From: a virus
Virus record (IMG/VR): IMGVR_UViG_3300010354_000904
Location: 1 to 20,087 of that record
DNA: 20,087 nt
Strand: one strand, 5' to 3'
The notes beneath the pieces were generated by a model. That model did not search any database. It had not been told where the DNA came from and saw nothing but the letters and a program-made list of their open reading frames with translations. Shown piece by piece: positions 1 through 6,029 of the stretch. Position numbers and translations under genes: made by a program. Each line of letters opens with the position of its first letter. Position 1 is the first letter of the stretch.

Positions 1-131
1 CGTATGCCGCAGCCATTGCCGACAACGCCATTGATGACGGCGTACCGCTACCCATGGAGCTTGTGGATAGCTTCGCCGCTGATTACGAACGCATCATCAC
101 CAGCCTCGTCACTGCCGCCACCGTCAAATGA
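1..131 (+). CDS. C-terminal end of an unidentified protein (partial)
   Basis: The frame whose codons begin at position 3 is open from the window edge to the TGA at 129-131 and encodes the last 42 residues of a protein, ending in LVTAATVK. Its stop overlaps the clamp start codon as ATGA (128-131), the same coupling used by many genes here, which supports this frame over the competing open frame at 4-219. The visible part is helical in character, with acidic stretches and no recognisable motif. No function can be assigned. Its position before a sliding clamp would fit a replication or early-late boundary gene, but that is only context. Confidence 0.6.
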   Translation, partial: YAAAIADNAIDDGVPLPMELVDSFAADYERIITSLVTAATVK

Positions 132-1168
132 AAGCCGTCACCTGCCAAGCAGATCTCGATCACGCGTTGCGCACCATTGCGCCAGCTGTTGGTCACCGCA
201 GCTCGCACCCGATCCTTGATTGCTGCCTGATCAATGCCGCTGCTGGCACCCTCACTATCACCGGCTTCAACCTTGATCTCGGCATCACCGTTACCATCCC
301 CGCTGCAGTGGATACTGATGGCGCTGTAGCGCTGCCGTATCGGCTGCTAGCTGGCCTTGTGAGCCGTTTTGATGGCGATGAGGCTCTGACCCTCGCAGAT
401 GGCGCTCTGACCGCCTCTAGCGGCTCCTACGGCCTAGCAGCGGCTGATGCGGCGGACTATCCCGCATTGCCTGTTGTCGACGCCGCTACGAGCGAGCTGC
501 ACCTATCCGCCGGTATCCGTGCCTGCATGGCAGCTGCCAGCACTGATGCCAGCAAGCAACTGCTCCAAGGCATCCACCTCGGCAGCGGTTACATGGAGGC
601 CACTGACGGGCATCGCCTCATGCGCTACCCCATCGACCTACCCGCCGGACTCGACGTGGTATTGCCAGCCAGTACCATGCGGCTGCTGCAGGATCGAGTG
701 GTCACCATCGCCATGGCAGCCGGTCAAGCTGTCATCAATGCCGGCGATGGCATCACCATCTACAGCCGCGTGCTAGATGGCACCTACCCAGATGTGGCTA
801 AACTGCTGCCCACTGAGTTCAGCAACGCCATCACCGCCGATCGTCGCCGCTTGACACGTGCACTAGAGCGTGTTGCCGTCATCGCCGACGCGCACAACTC
901 CATCGTCAAGATCGAGGCAGTAGGTGGCACCATTGCCATCACCGCCGAGGCAGACGCCAACAACGGCAAGGAGATGCTCAAGGTGGAAGGCACCTCTAAT
1001 GGAGCATGGGCGTTCAACGTCCACTACCTGCTAGACGGCATCAAAGCCTTCAAGCCCGCAGAAGCCATCACGCTGCACGCCAATACGGCAACCACACCCG
1101 TGGTGCTGACACCTAGCGGCATGGATGGTGTAACTTATCTGGTAATGCCCGTGCAAATTCGCGCATAA
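128..1168 (+). CDS. dnaN: DNA polymerase III beta-type sliding clamp
   Basis: This 346-residue protein resembles bacterial DnaN, the ring that encircles DNA and tethers the replicative polymerase. Visible signatures are the ATDGHRL segment near residue 157 (the domain 2 motif of beta clamps), LDGTYPDV near residue 215 (compare the VDGRFPDY type in bacteria) and the C-terminal VTYLVMPVQIRA, which matches the conserved end (YVVMPMRL in E. coli). The length is slightly below the usual 365-380 residues. The start is coupled to the upstream gene through ATGA. Its role is inferred to be processivity of phage or recruited host polymerase, and it may also give other phage proteins a docking platform. 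Its place directly before the terminase genes is unusual. A cellular gene is unlikely given the phage operon around it. Confidence 0.9.
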   Translation: MKAVTCQADLDHALRTIAPAVGHRSSHPILDCCLINAAAGTLTITGFNLDLGITVTIPAAVDTDGAVALPYRLLAGLVSRFDGDEALTLADGALTASSGSYGLAAADAADYPALPVVDAATSELHLSAGIRACMAAASTDASKQLLQGIHLGSGYMEATDGHRLMRYPIDLPAGLDVVLPASTMRLLQDRVVTIAMAAGQAVINAGDGITIYSRVLDGTYPDVAKLLPTEFSNAITADRRRLTRALERVAVIADAHNSIVKIEAVGGTIAITAEADANNGKEMLKVEGTSNGAWAFNVHYLLDGIKAFKPAEAITLHANTATTPVVLTPSGMDGVTYLVMPVQIRA

Positions 1169-1172
1169 AGAG

Positions 1173-1496
1173 GTGGCTAAAAAAAGCACCAACGTGGAGA
1201 TCGACGAGCGGATTAACACCGTTTACGATCTACTGTTGCGTGCTTACAGCCGTACACAAATCGTTCGATACTGTGCGGAGCACTGGAATGTTGGTGAGCG
1301 CCAAGCCGAAAATTACATGGCCCGCGCTCGCCAACTTCAGCAGCTTGATGCGGAGTTAGAACGCCCGCAGTGGCTGGCTTCTGCTATCTCAAGGCTGCAG
1401 GACTACGAGCGGCTTGCACGCGATAAAGGCAACCTCAGCATTGCAATCAAAGCGCTAGAAGATCAGGCCAAGCTGCTGCGGTTTGAAATCTCGTGA
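1173..1496 (+). CDS. Terminase small subunit
   Basis: A 107-residue protein with GTG start. Residues about 15-50 contain a predicted helix-turn-helix (LLLRAYSRTQIVRYCAEHW followed by a NVGERQAENYMARAR recognition-like helix), and the rest is helical (a possible oligomerisation region). This is the architecture of phage small terminase subunits, which recognise the packaging site and load the large subunit. It lies directly before the large terminase and overlaps it as GTGA (1493-1496). The purine-rich AAAGAGG directly abuts the GTG, so spacing is tight and the exact start is slightly uncertain. The assignment rests on fold type and position rather than a diagnostic motif. Confidence 0.78.
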   Translation: MAKKSTNVEIDERINTVYDLLLRAYSRTQIVRYCAEHWNVGERQAENYMARARQLQQLDAELERPQWLASAISRLQDYERLARDKGNLSIAIKALEDQAKLLRFEIS

Positions 1497-2842
1497 GCCT
1501 GCTAGCCGGCATTGTTGAACCCGGCAAACTGCTTGGGTTTATGGATGTTGCTACGCAGGAAGACACAGGCGATCTGCTCAACCGCATTCGCGCTGACCTG
1601 CACCCAGGGCAGCTTGCATTTGTCGATGACACTGCAACAGAGATCATTGGCATCTCAGCTGGCTACGGCGCCGGCAAGACACGTGCGTTGTGCGCTAAGG
1701 CTGTAATGCTGGCCGCGGCCAATCAGGGCTTCATCGGCGCAGTGATGGAACCCACTGGCCCATTGATCCGTGACATCTGGCAGAACGATTTCGAGAACTT
1801 CCTGGAGGCATACGACATCCCCTACACCTTCAGGGCTAGCCCGCTGCCGGAATACATGTTGCACCTGCCAGGCGGTGACACCAAAATCCTGTGCCGTAGC
1901 TTCGAGAACTGGAGCCGCATCATCGGCTTGAACCTTGCATGGGTGCTGGCTGATGAGATCGATACGGTGACGCCAAGCATTGCCAACAAGGCATTTCCCA
2001 AGATCCTTGGCCGCTTGCGCTCCGGCAATGTCCGCCAGTTTGGTGCTGCATCTACACCAGAGGGCTTCCGCTGGATGTGGAACACCTTCGGCAGTGAGGA
2101 TGCCAAAGGGCGTGCGGATCGCAAGCTCATCAAGATGCGATCAGCGGATAACCCGCACCTGCCGCCGGACTTTATTGAGCGCCTGGAAGCCAACTACGAC
2201 CCCAACCTGTTGCGGGCCTATCTCGATGGTGAGTTTGTCAACCTCACTACGGGCACCATTTACGACCGCTTCAACCGCGAGAAGCACGTCGTATCAGAGC
2301 TGCCTGACCTTGACCGCGAGCCATTGCGCATTGGCGTTGACTTCAACATTGGCAACATGTCCGCCATCATCGGTGTCCGCACCGGCAGCAGCCTGCTAGT
2401 GATTGATGAGATCAGCGGCGCCCATGACACCGACGCATTGGCGCACGAAATCCAGGCGCGTTACCCGCAGCGGCGTATCTACATCTACCCAGATGCCAGC
2501 GGCGGCAACCGCAGTACTAACGCAAGCCAGACCGATATTCAGATCTTGGAGTCCTACGGCATGTCCAACCAATCACCGCGTGCCAATCCTCCCGTCCGTG
2601 ATCGCGTGGCTGCTGTTCAGGCTTTGCTGGAAAACGGCAAGGGCCAAGTCAGGCTCACCATTCACCAACGCTGCAAACGGCTGATCGAATGCCTAGAGCT
2701 GCAGTGCTACACCGACAAGGGCGACCCTGACAAGGATGCCGGGCATGACCACATGAATGACGCACTGGGTTACTTGGTCTGGCGTGAGTTCAACCCGCTC
2801 CATGCCGGCGCTGGACGCACGACCGGAATCCGCCTTTACTGA
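1493..2842 (+). CDS. Terminase large subunit (packaging ATPase and nuclease)
   Basis: This 449-residue protein has both terminase domains. The ATPase part shows Walker A SAGYGAGKT (residues 55-63), Walker B WVLADE (150-155) with the catalytic acid, and the coupling motif AASTPEG (185-191). The nuclease part shows the RNase H-like acids GVDFN (D283), YPDASGG (D334) and HDHMNDALGY (D423). It powers DNA translocation into the prohead through the portal and cuts the concatemer. The length is typical of the family. The start is GTG overlapping the small-subunit stop. The gene ends in a 7-base tail-to-tail overlap with the small minus-strand gene at 2836-2979. Confidence 0.95.
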   Translation: MSLLAGIVEPGKLLGFMDVATQEDTGDLLNRIRADLHPGQLAFVDDTATEIIGISAGYGAGKTRALCAKAVMLAAANQGFIGAVMEPTGPLIRDIWQNDFENFLEAYDIPYTFRASPLPEYMLHLPGGDTKILCRSFENWSRIIGLNLAWVLADEIDTVTPSIANKAFPKILGRLRSGNVRQFGAASTPEGFRWMWNTFGSEDAKGRADRKLIKMRSADNPHLPPDFIERLEANYDPNLLRAYLDGEFVNLTTGTIYDRFNREKHVVSELPDLDREPLRIGVDFNIGNMSAIIGVRTGSSLLVIDEISGAHDTDALAHEIQARYPQRRIYIYPDASGGNRSTNASQTDIQILESYGMSNQSPRANPPVRDRVAAVQALLENGKGQVRLTIHQRCKRLIECLELQCYTDKGDPDKDAGHDHMNDALGYLVWREFNPLHAGAGRTTGIRLY

Positions 2843-2979
2843 GCACCCTGCCTGAGCGCAGCCTCAATGAAGAACGAGCCAAGGCTTGAGACGGTGCGAC
2901 CCTCAGCCTTGGCCTTTTGCTTGAGAAGCGCTGCTACCGCTACTGGCAGCACCACCTGGACCCGGACACCTTGCGCCAT
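2836..2979 (-). CDS. Small ribbon-helix-helix-like protein
   Basis: Read on the minus strand from ATG at 2979, this encodes 47 residues (MAQGVRVQVVLP ... SSLGSFFIEAALRQGAQ). A basic beta-strand-like start (VRVQVVLP), a helix rich in Ala/Lys, a turn with GRTVSS and a second helix (FFIEAAL) match the CopG/Arc ribbon-helix-helix pattern of small dimeric DNA-binding repressors. An upstream extension of 26 codons is open, but the pattern begins at this Met. The gene faces against the late operon, and its upstream region holds inverted repeats (2997-3041) that could be its operator. It could act as an autoregulator or as a moron-type gene. No strong ribosome binding site is seen. Confidence 0.6.
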   Translation of the reverse strand: MAQGVRVQVVLPVAVAALLKQKAKAEGRTVSSLGSFFIEAALRQGAQ

Positions 2980-2998
2980 GCTCTGATCGTGGTATGAT
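2971..2998 (+). promoter_or_regulatory. Candidate sigma70-type promoter with extended -10
   Basis: TTGCGC at 2971-2976 lies 16 bases before TATGAT at 2993-2998, which is preceded by TGG, giving an extended -10 (TGGTATGAT, 2990-2998). It would drive the HNH gene and downstream genes. It lies across the start codon of the minus-strand ribbon-helix-helix-like gene, so that protein could control it. A closely similar TGGTACGAT occurs at 7836-7844 in the same arrangement. Confidence 0.4.
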
Positions 2999-3041
2999 TT
3001 GCGGAGGATCGAACCCGATCCGCACACACCGTACCGCAAAT
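2997..3041. promoter_or_regulatory. Nested inverted repeats, candidate operator
   Basis: Two inverted repeats are nested between the divergent small gene and the HNH gene. The outer arms are ATTTGCGG (2997-3004) and CCGCAAAT (3034-3041). The inner arms are GGATCG (3006-3011) and CGATCC (3016-3021), separated by AACC. The outer right arm runs into the HNH start codon. Such symmetry beside a ribbon-helix-helix-like gene fits an operator. In RNA the same repeats could fold and occlude HNH translation. Confidence 0.4.
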
Positions 3042-3519
3042 GGAGGATTATTACCAATCAGCAGCATGGCAACGCAAACGCCAGCAGCGCCTTGACCACG
3101 ACCAGCACACCTGCCAAGGCTGCGGCATCACTGCCGCGCAATTAGCAGAGCTGGGTTGGCCATCACTGCAGGTTCACCACAAGAACGCTGGACCGCCGGA
3201 CTACCGTTACCCATCGTTTGGCAACGAGCAACTCACGGATCTTTTGACCCTGTGCTCTATTTGCCACGACGGCATTACCAATTCAGTCAGGCAACAGCGC
3301 TTCAAGTTGGACCCACGCAAGCAGGTGGCATCAGTCAGCGTTGCAGCGCCATCACTTTCTGTCCCCTTATCAACGAACCAACGTGTCCAACCTCAGTACG
3401 ATCCAGATCACAATTTCGGGCGAGTCTCCATTGCTGTGCCACAACGGGCAAACAGCAGATCCGCGAAATACCTACGCCAAGGCGATGAAGGCGGTGTCGA
3501 GCAAGCGGAAGAAAACTGA
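3040..3519 (+). CDS. HNH endonuclease
   Basis: The 159-residue product starts MEDYYQSAAWQRKR, the usual opening of phage HNH enzymes. It carries paired zinc ligands CQGCG (C25, C28) and CSICH (C72, C75), the catalytic VHH (H46-H47), the NEQL asparagine region (N62) and H76. This is a complete metal-dependent nicking or cutting module in about the first 80 residues. In HK97-like phages an HNH protein near the terminase is needed for cos cleavage and packaging, and position suggests the same here, though a homing enzyme is possible. The region after residue about 100 has no recognisable motif and overlaps the next gene in another frame for 137 bases, so this tail may be unconstrained. Confidence 0.85.
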   Translation: MEDYYQSAAWQRKRQQRLDHDQHTCQGCGITAAQLAELGWPSLQVHHKNAGPPDYRYPSFGNEQLTDLLTLCSICHDGITNSVRQQRFKLDPRKQVASVSVAAPSLSVPLSTNQRVQPQYDPDHNFGRVSIAVPQRANSRSAKYLRQGDEGGVEQAEEN

Positions 3520-3979
3520 CGCTGACTACGACGAGATGGCAAGGCTTGAATGGCTTGCTGGCTTGTACCGCTTCCGCGATGAGCTGGTTATCCCCGACTA
3601 CGTGCTCGAAGCGGTGTTTATCAACGGTGCCAAGAAGTCAAAGCGTGGCCCGCAAGCCAAGTGCGGCATGTTCTTCACTGAGCACGCACCGCTTGAGTTT
3701 CCTGGCAAGCCTGCTGAGATCAACGATGACACGCTTAGCGAGATGTTCGCTAGCGGTGAGTTCACCCACACTGTCGGAGTGAAGGTCGGCATGGCAAAGG
3801 TCATGCGCACCCGCCCGATGTTCCGCCACTGGAGCCTCAAGGCAACTGCGCAGTTTGACCCTGACGTGCTCAATCTGCGCGACATCGAAGAGATCGCCGT
3901 TGATGCTGGCAAGCTGGTCGGCCTAGGCGACTGGCGACCCAAGCATGGGCGATTCAGCACTGGCATCCTTGCGGTGTAA
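3383..3979 (+). CDS. Conserved phage protein of unknown function next to a 5-base-periodic array
   Basis: From GTG at 3383 the product has 198 residues (a TTG at 3341 gives 212). I chose GTG because IQITISGESPLL then falls at the N-terminus, as in similar phage proteins I recall with an N-terminal strand ending SPLL/TPLM. Other visible features are DADYDEMARLEWLAGLY (residues 46-62), KVMRTRPMFRHWSL (139-152) and a Gly-rich end GLGDWRPKHGRF (180-191). Alternating strands and helices with a Gly-rich C-terminal loop are reminiscent of RRM or RAMP (Cas7-like) folds, but this is speculative and no function is established. No ribosome binding site is evident, and expression may be coupled to HNH translation. 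Its stop codon is followed at once by the periodic element 3980-4320. Confidence 0.75.
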   Translation: MSNLSTIQITISGESPLLCHNGQTADPRNTYAKAMKAVSSKRKKTDADYDEMARLEWLAGLYRFRDELVIPDYVLEAVFINGAKKSKRGPQAKCGMFFTEHAPLEFPGKPAEINDDTLSEMFASGEFTHTVGVKVGMAKVMRTRPMFRHWSLKATAQFDPDVLNLRDIEEIAVDAGKLVGLGDWRPKHGRFSTGILAV

Positions 3980-4064
3980 GTCCAGGTGTGGTGAGACCGG
4001 GCTGGGACTGGCGGGATCAGACGAGAAAGGGCAAGCTAAGGTCCGGCATGGGCTGATTGATCTC

Positions 4065-4092
4065 AGCGCTGAGGGCTTCGGCCCTCTCCGCT
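4065..4092 (+). other. UUCG-capped hairpin inside the periodic array
   Basis: GAGGGC (4071-4076), loop TTCG and GCCCTC (4081-4086) form a perfect 6-bp stem with a stable tetraloop. AGCG (4065-4068) and CGCT (4089-4092) extend it beyond a 2x2 internal loop. It resembles a terminator stem but lacks a T-run. It coincides with the first break in the 5-base pattern. Confidence 0.7.
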
Positions 4093-4202
4093 GGGTTCTT
4101 TGGAATCCAGATTTGGTCTGTCAGGTTAGGGACAGGAAGGTTACGGCAAAGCCGGTTGTGGTCGGGATTAGTGAGTCAGGGACAGGCAAGGACTGCAGAC
4201 GG

Positions 4203-4245
4203 CAGTACGGAGGGTTATCCCTCCCTACTGTTCTCTTGGGAACAG
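4203..4245 (+). other. Two overlapping, mutually exclusive hairpins inside the array
   Basis: CAGTA (4203-4207) pairs with TACTG (4226-4230), and GGAGGG (4209-4214) pairs with CCCTCC (4219-4224) around a TTAT loop with one C-C mismatch. A second stem, CTGTTC (4228-4233) with GAACAG (4240-4245), shares bases 4228-4230 with the first, so the two compete. They fill the second break in the 5-base pattern. Confidence 0.6.
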
Positions 4246-4311
4246 GCCTGGTTTGGTGGTTTAGGGTGAGTTCTGTTAATGCGTGGCTGGGCACGGCTAG
4301 CCGAGGCTCTC

Positions 4312-4337
4312 AAGGGTTTGGGTAACACCAAACCCTT
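4312..4337 (+). terminator. 10-bp hairpin closing the array, possible terminator
   Basis: AAGGGTTTGG (4312-4321) pairs perfectly with CCAAACCCTT (4328-4337) across a 6-base loop, followed by the weakly T-rich TTAAACTTT. This could be a rho-independent terminator or a processing/3'-end stem for an array RNA. It lies 26 bases before the portal start, where I see no convincing new promoter, so full termination would isolate the portal gene. A partial terminator or RNA-end structure is more likely. Confidence 0.45.
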
Positions 4338-4363
4338 TAAACTTTGCCTATTGACGGTGCGTC

Positions 4364-5809
4364 ATGTACTCAGGTTTTGGCTTTTACGATCGACCCATTG
4401 CGCAGCGCAAGGTAACGCGCGTCCAAGACCCAAGCACGTCTTGGTACGCAATGGAACCGCATTGGATGCTCATTGAGGATCTACTGCAAGGCACTTATCA
4501 AATGCGCAAGCGCCATAGGCGTTATCTGCCGCAAGAGCCGAGAGAGTTAGATGAAAGTTATGATAATCGACTTGCTAGAAGTGTTTGCCCGCCTTACTAC
4601 GTCCGATTGGAGCGCATGTTAGCAGGGATGCTTACCCGCAAACCAGTCAGGCTCGACGATACGGCGGATGTAATCCGTGAGCAGCTTTTTGACGTAAATC
4701 TTTTGGGCGATGATTTAAATGTTTGGACATTCGACGTCACCCGCAAGATGGTGCGTTATGGCCACGTTGGTGTACTGGTGGATGCACCGGCTGATGGGGG
4801 TCGACCCTATTGGGTGAGCTACACGCCACGGCAGATCCTTGGCTGGCGTGCTGAGCAGCAGGAAGGTCGGCAGGTGTTGACGCAACTGCGGTTGGCTGAG
4901 ATCGTCAACGTGCCTGATGGCGAGTTTGGCGAAAAGGCAGTTGAGCAGATCCGCGTGCTAACGCCAGGTGAGTATCAACTGCATCAGAAGCAAGACAACG
5001 GTGACTTCCAGGTAATCGACGAAGGACGCACTAGTCTTTCTAAGATTCCATTCTCAGTCGCCTATGCGCAGCGCCATGGCTTTATGGAGTCACGCCCGCC
5101 GTTGGAGGATATCGCCGAGTTGAACCTTAAGGCATATCAAATCCAGAGCGACCTCGACAACCAGCTGCACATCAGCGCTGTGCCGATGCTGGCGTTCTAT
5201 GGCTTCCCGTCTGCAGCAGAGGAAGTCAGCGCTGGTCCCGGCGAGGCGATTGCATTCCCCGCAGAAGGGCGTGCAGAATATATCGAGCCTCAAGGCCGCA
5301 GCTTTGACTACCAGTTCCGCCGCCTAGAGCAGCTTGCAGCGCAGATCAACGAGCTAGGGCTATCGGCAGTGCTCGGCCAGAAGCTATCCGCTGAAACCGC
5401 CGAGGCAAAGCGCATTGATCGCAGCCAAGGCGACAGCACCATGATGGTGATTGCGCAAAACGTGCAGGACATGATCGACAACTGCCTGCAGTTTCATGCG
5501 CAATACATCGGCAACAACACCGCACCAGGCAGCAGCTACGTCAACCGTGATTTCCTAGGCACACGCCTTGAACCGCAGGAAATTCAAGCTTTACTACAGC
5601 TTTACACGGCTGGCACCATTACGCAGGAGACTTTGCTGCGTGAGCTTGCTGAGGGTGATGTTTTAGGTGATGACTTTAACGTAGATGAGGAGCTTGAGGC
5701 TACGGCCAATGCGGGGCTTGATCTACCATTTGCTGGACTGGATAACCGATCGACTAGTGGATCTGATGATCTGGATGGAACCGAGGAAGCCGAGGAAGCA
5801 GGAGCTTGA
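4364..5809 (+). CDS. Portal protein (DUF4055-like)
   Basis: This 481-residue protein is predicted to form the dodecameric ring at the prohead vertex through which DNA enters and to which the connector binds. Supporting segments are RMLAGMLTRKPVRL (about residues 83-96), the GHVGVLVDAP turn (about 133-142) and PYWVSYTPRQILGWR (about 147-161), which match the DUF4055 portal pattern as I know it. The acidic tail (DDLDGTEEAEEAGA) overlaps the next small gene. An imperfectly placed inverted repeat TGACG-gtg-CGTCA (4352-4364) ends on the A of the start codon, and no Shine-Dalgarno sequence precedes it, so start use may depend on upstream RNA structure. The position after terminase and before MuF is classical. 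Confidence 0.88.
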   Translation: MYSGFGFYDRPIAQRKVTRVQDPSTSWYAMEPHWMLIEDLLQGTYQMRKRHRRYLPQEPRELDESYDNRLARSVCPPYYVRLERMLAGMLTRKPVRLDDTADVIREQLFDVNLLGDDLNVWTFDVTRKMVRYGHVGVLVDAPADGGRPYWVSYTPRQILGWRAEQQEGRQVLTQLRLAEIVNVPDGEFGEKAVEQIRVLTPGEYQLHQKQDNGDFQVIDEGRTSLSKIPFSVAYAQRHGFMESRPPLEDIAELNLKAYQIQSDLDNQLHISAVPMLAFYGFPSAAEEVSAGPGEAIAFPAEGRAEYIEPQGRSFDYQFRRLEQLAAQINELGLSAVLGQKLSAETAEAKRIDRSQGDSTMMVIAQNVQDMIDNCLQFHAQYIGNNTAPGSSYVNRDFLGTRLEPQEIQALLQLYTAGTITQETLLRELAEGDVLGDDFNVDEELEATANAGLDLPFAGLDNRSTSGSDDLDGTEEAEEAGA

Positions 5810-6029
5810 TTACCACGTCAGCGCTTTGCCTGAAGAGGTCCTAGCCATCGTGCGCGTCAGCTGGTATAGGGAGGGCAAGGCTGACGAAGTAGATGAAACT
5901 ATCCTGTTTGAAGACGGCCAAAATGGTTATGAGGCATTTGCTGCATTAGTTGGCACTGCATTAAGCCAAGGCGCTAATGTCAGCATCCGCAGCGGTTATG
6001 CGCCGGAGGATTTAGGTATCCATCAATGA
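5775..6029 (+). CDS. Small acidic protein of unknown function
   Basis: The ATG at 5775 inside the portal tail opens an 84-residue frame (MEPRKPRKQELDYHV ... APEDLGIHQ). The segment LAIVRVSWYREGKADEVDE followed by YEAFAALVGTALSQGANVSIRSGY looks like a compact alpha/beta protein rather than shadow translation. The frame ends in an ATGA overlap with the MuF gene. Another in-frame ATG at 5766 is possible, and the longer upstream opening is just portal sequence in another frame. It has no recognisable family. Its place between portal and MuF suggests a head-assembly accessory. Confidence 0.6.
   Translation: MEPRKPRKQELDYHVSALPEEVLAIVRVSWYREGKADEVDETILFEDGQNGYEAFAALVGTALSQGANVSIRSGYAPEDLGIHQ

Larger units (their letters stand above)
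3980..4320 (+). repeat. Non-coding 5-base-periodic G array (NNNNG units) with embedded hairpins
   Basis: Reading in 5-mers that end at positions divisible by 5, the last base is G in 16 of 16 units over 3976-4055, 16 of 18 over 4106-4195 and 13 of 16 over 4241-4320. The next base is often also G, giving a GGNNN look, while the other bases vary freely. The two breaks in the pattern (4056-4105 and 4196-4240) contain hairpins, and the phase is kept across both. AGGGACAGG occurs at 4128-4136 and again exactly 50 bases later. The array begins directly after the stop codon at 3977-3979 and ends at a hairpin just before the portal gene. It has no credible coding frame. It could be a structured RNA, a series of two-tetrad G-quadruplexes, or a landing array for a protein that contacts five nucleotides per subunit. 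Confidence 0.85.

Noticed and set aside
3945-4325. 126-residue open frame covering the periodic array
   Set aside because: It starts inside the preceding gene in another frame and follows the G-rich 5-base pattern, which avoids stops by composition. The amino acid sequence has no coherent fold pattern, and period 5 is incompatible with codon selection.
3980-4340. CRISPR array or tRNA-like cluster
   Set aside because: No repeated unit of 20 or more bases with unique spacers and no cloverleaf; the structure is a 5-base phase with hairpins.
3980-4340. Packaging (cos/pac) site or replication origin as the explanation for the array
   Set aside because: Not excluded, but there is no known model with a 340-base fixed 5-base phase, and the position after the HNH and unknown genes is no proof. 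Kept only as an alternative.
4351-4356. TTGACG as a -35 box just before the portal gene
   Set aside because: No acceptable -10 lies 16-18 bases downstream, which would in any case be inside the portal gene.
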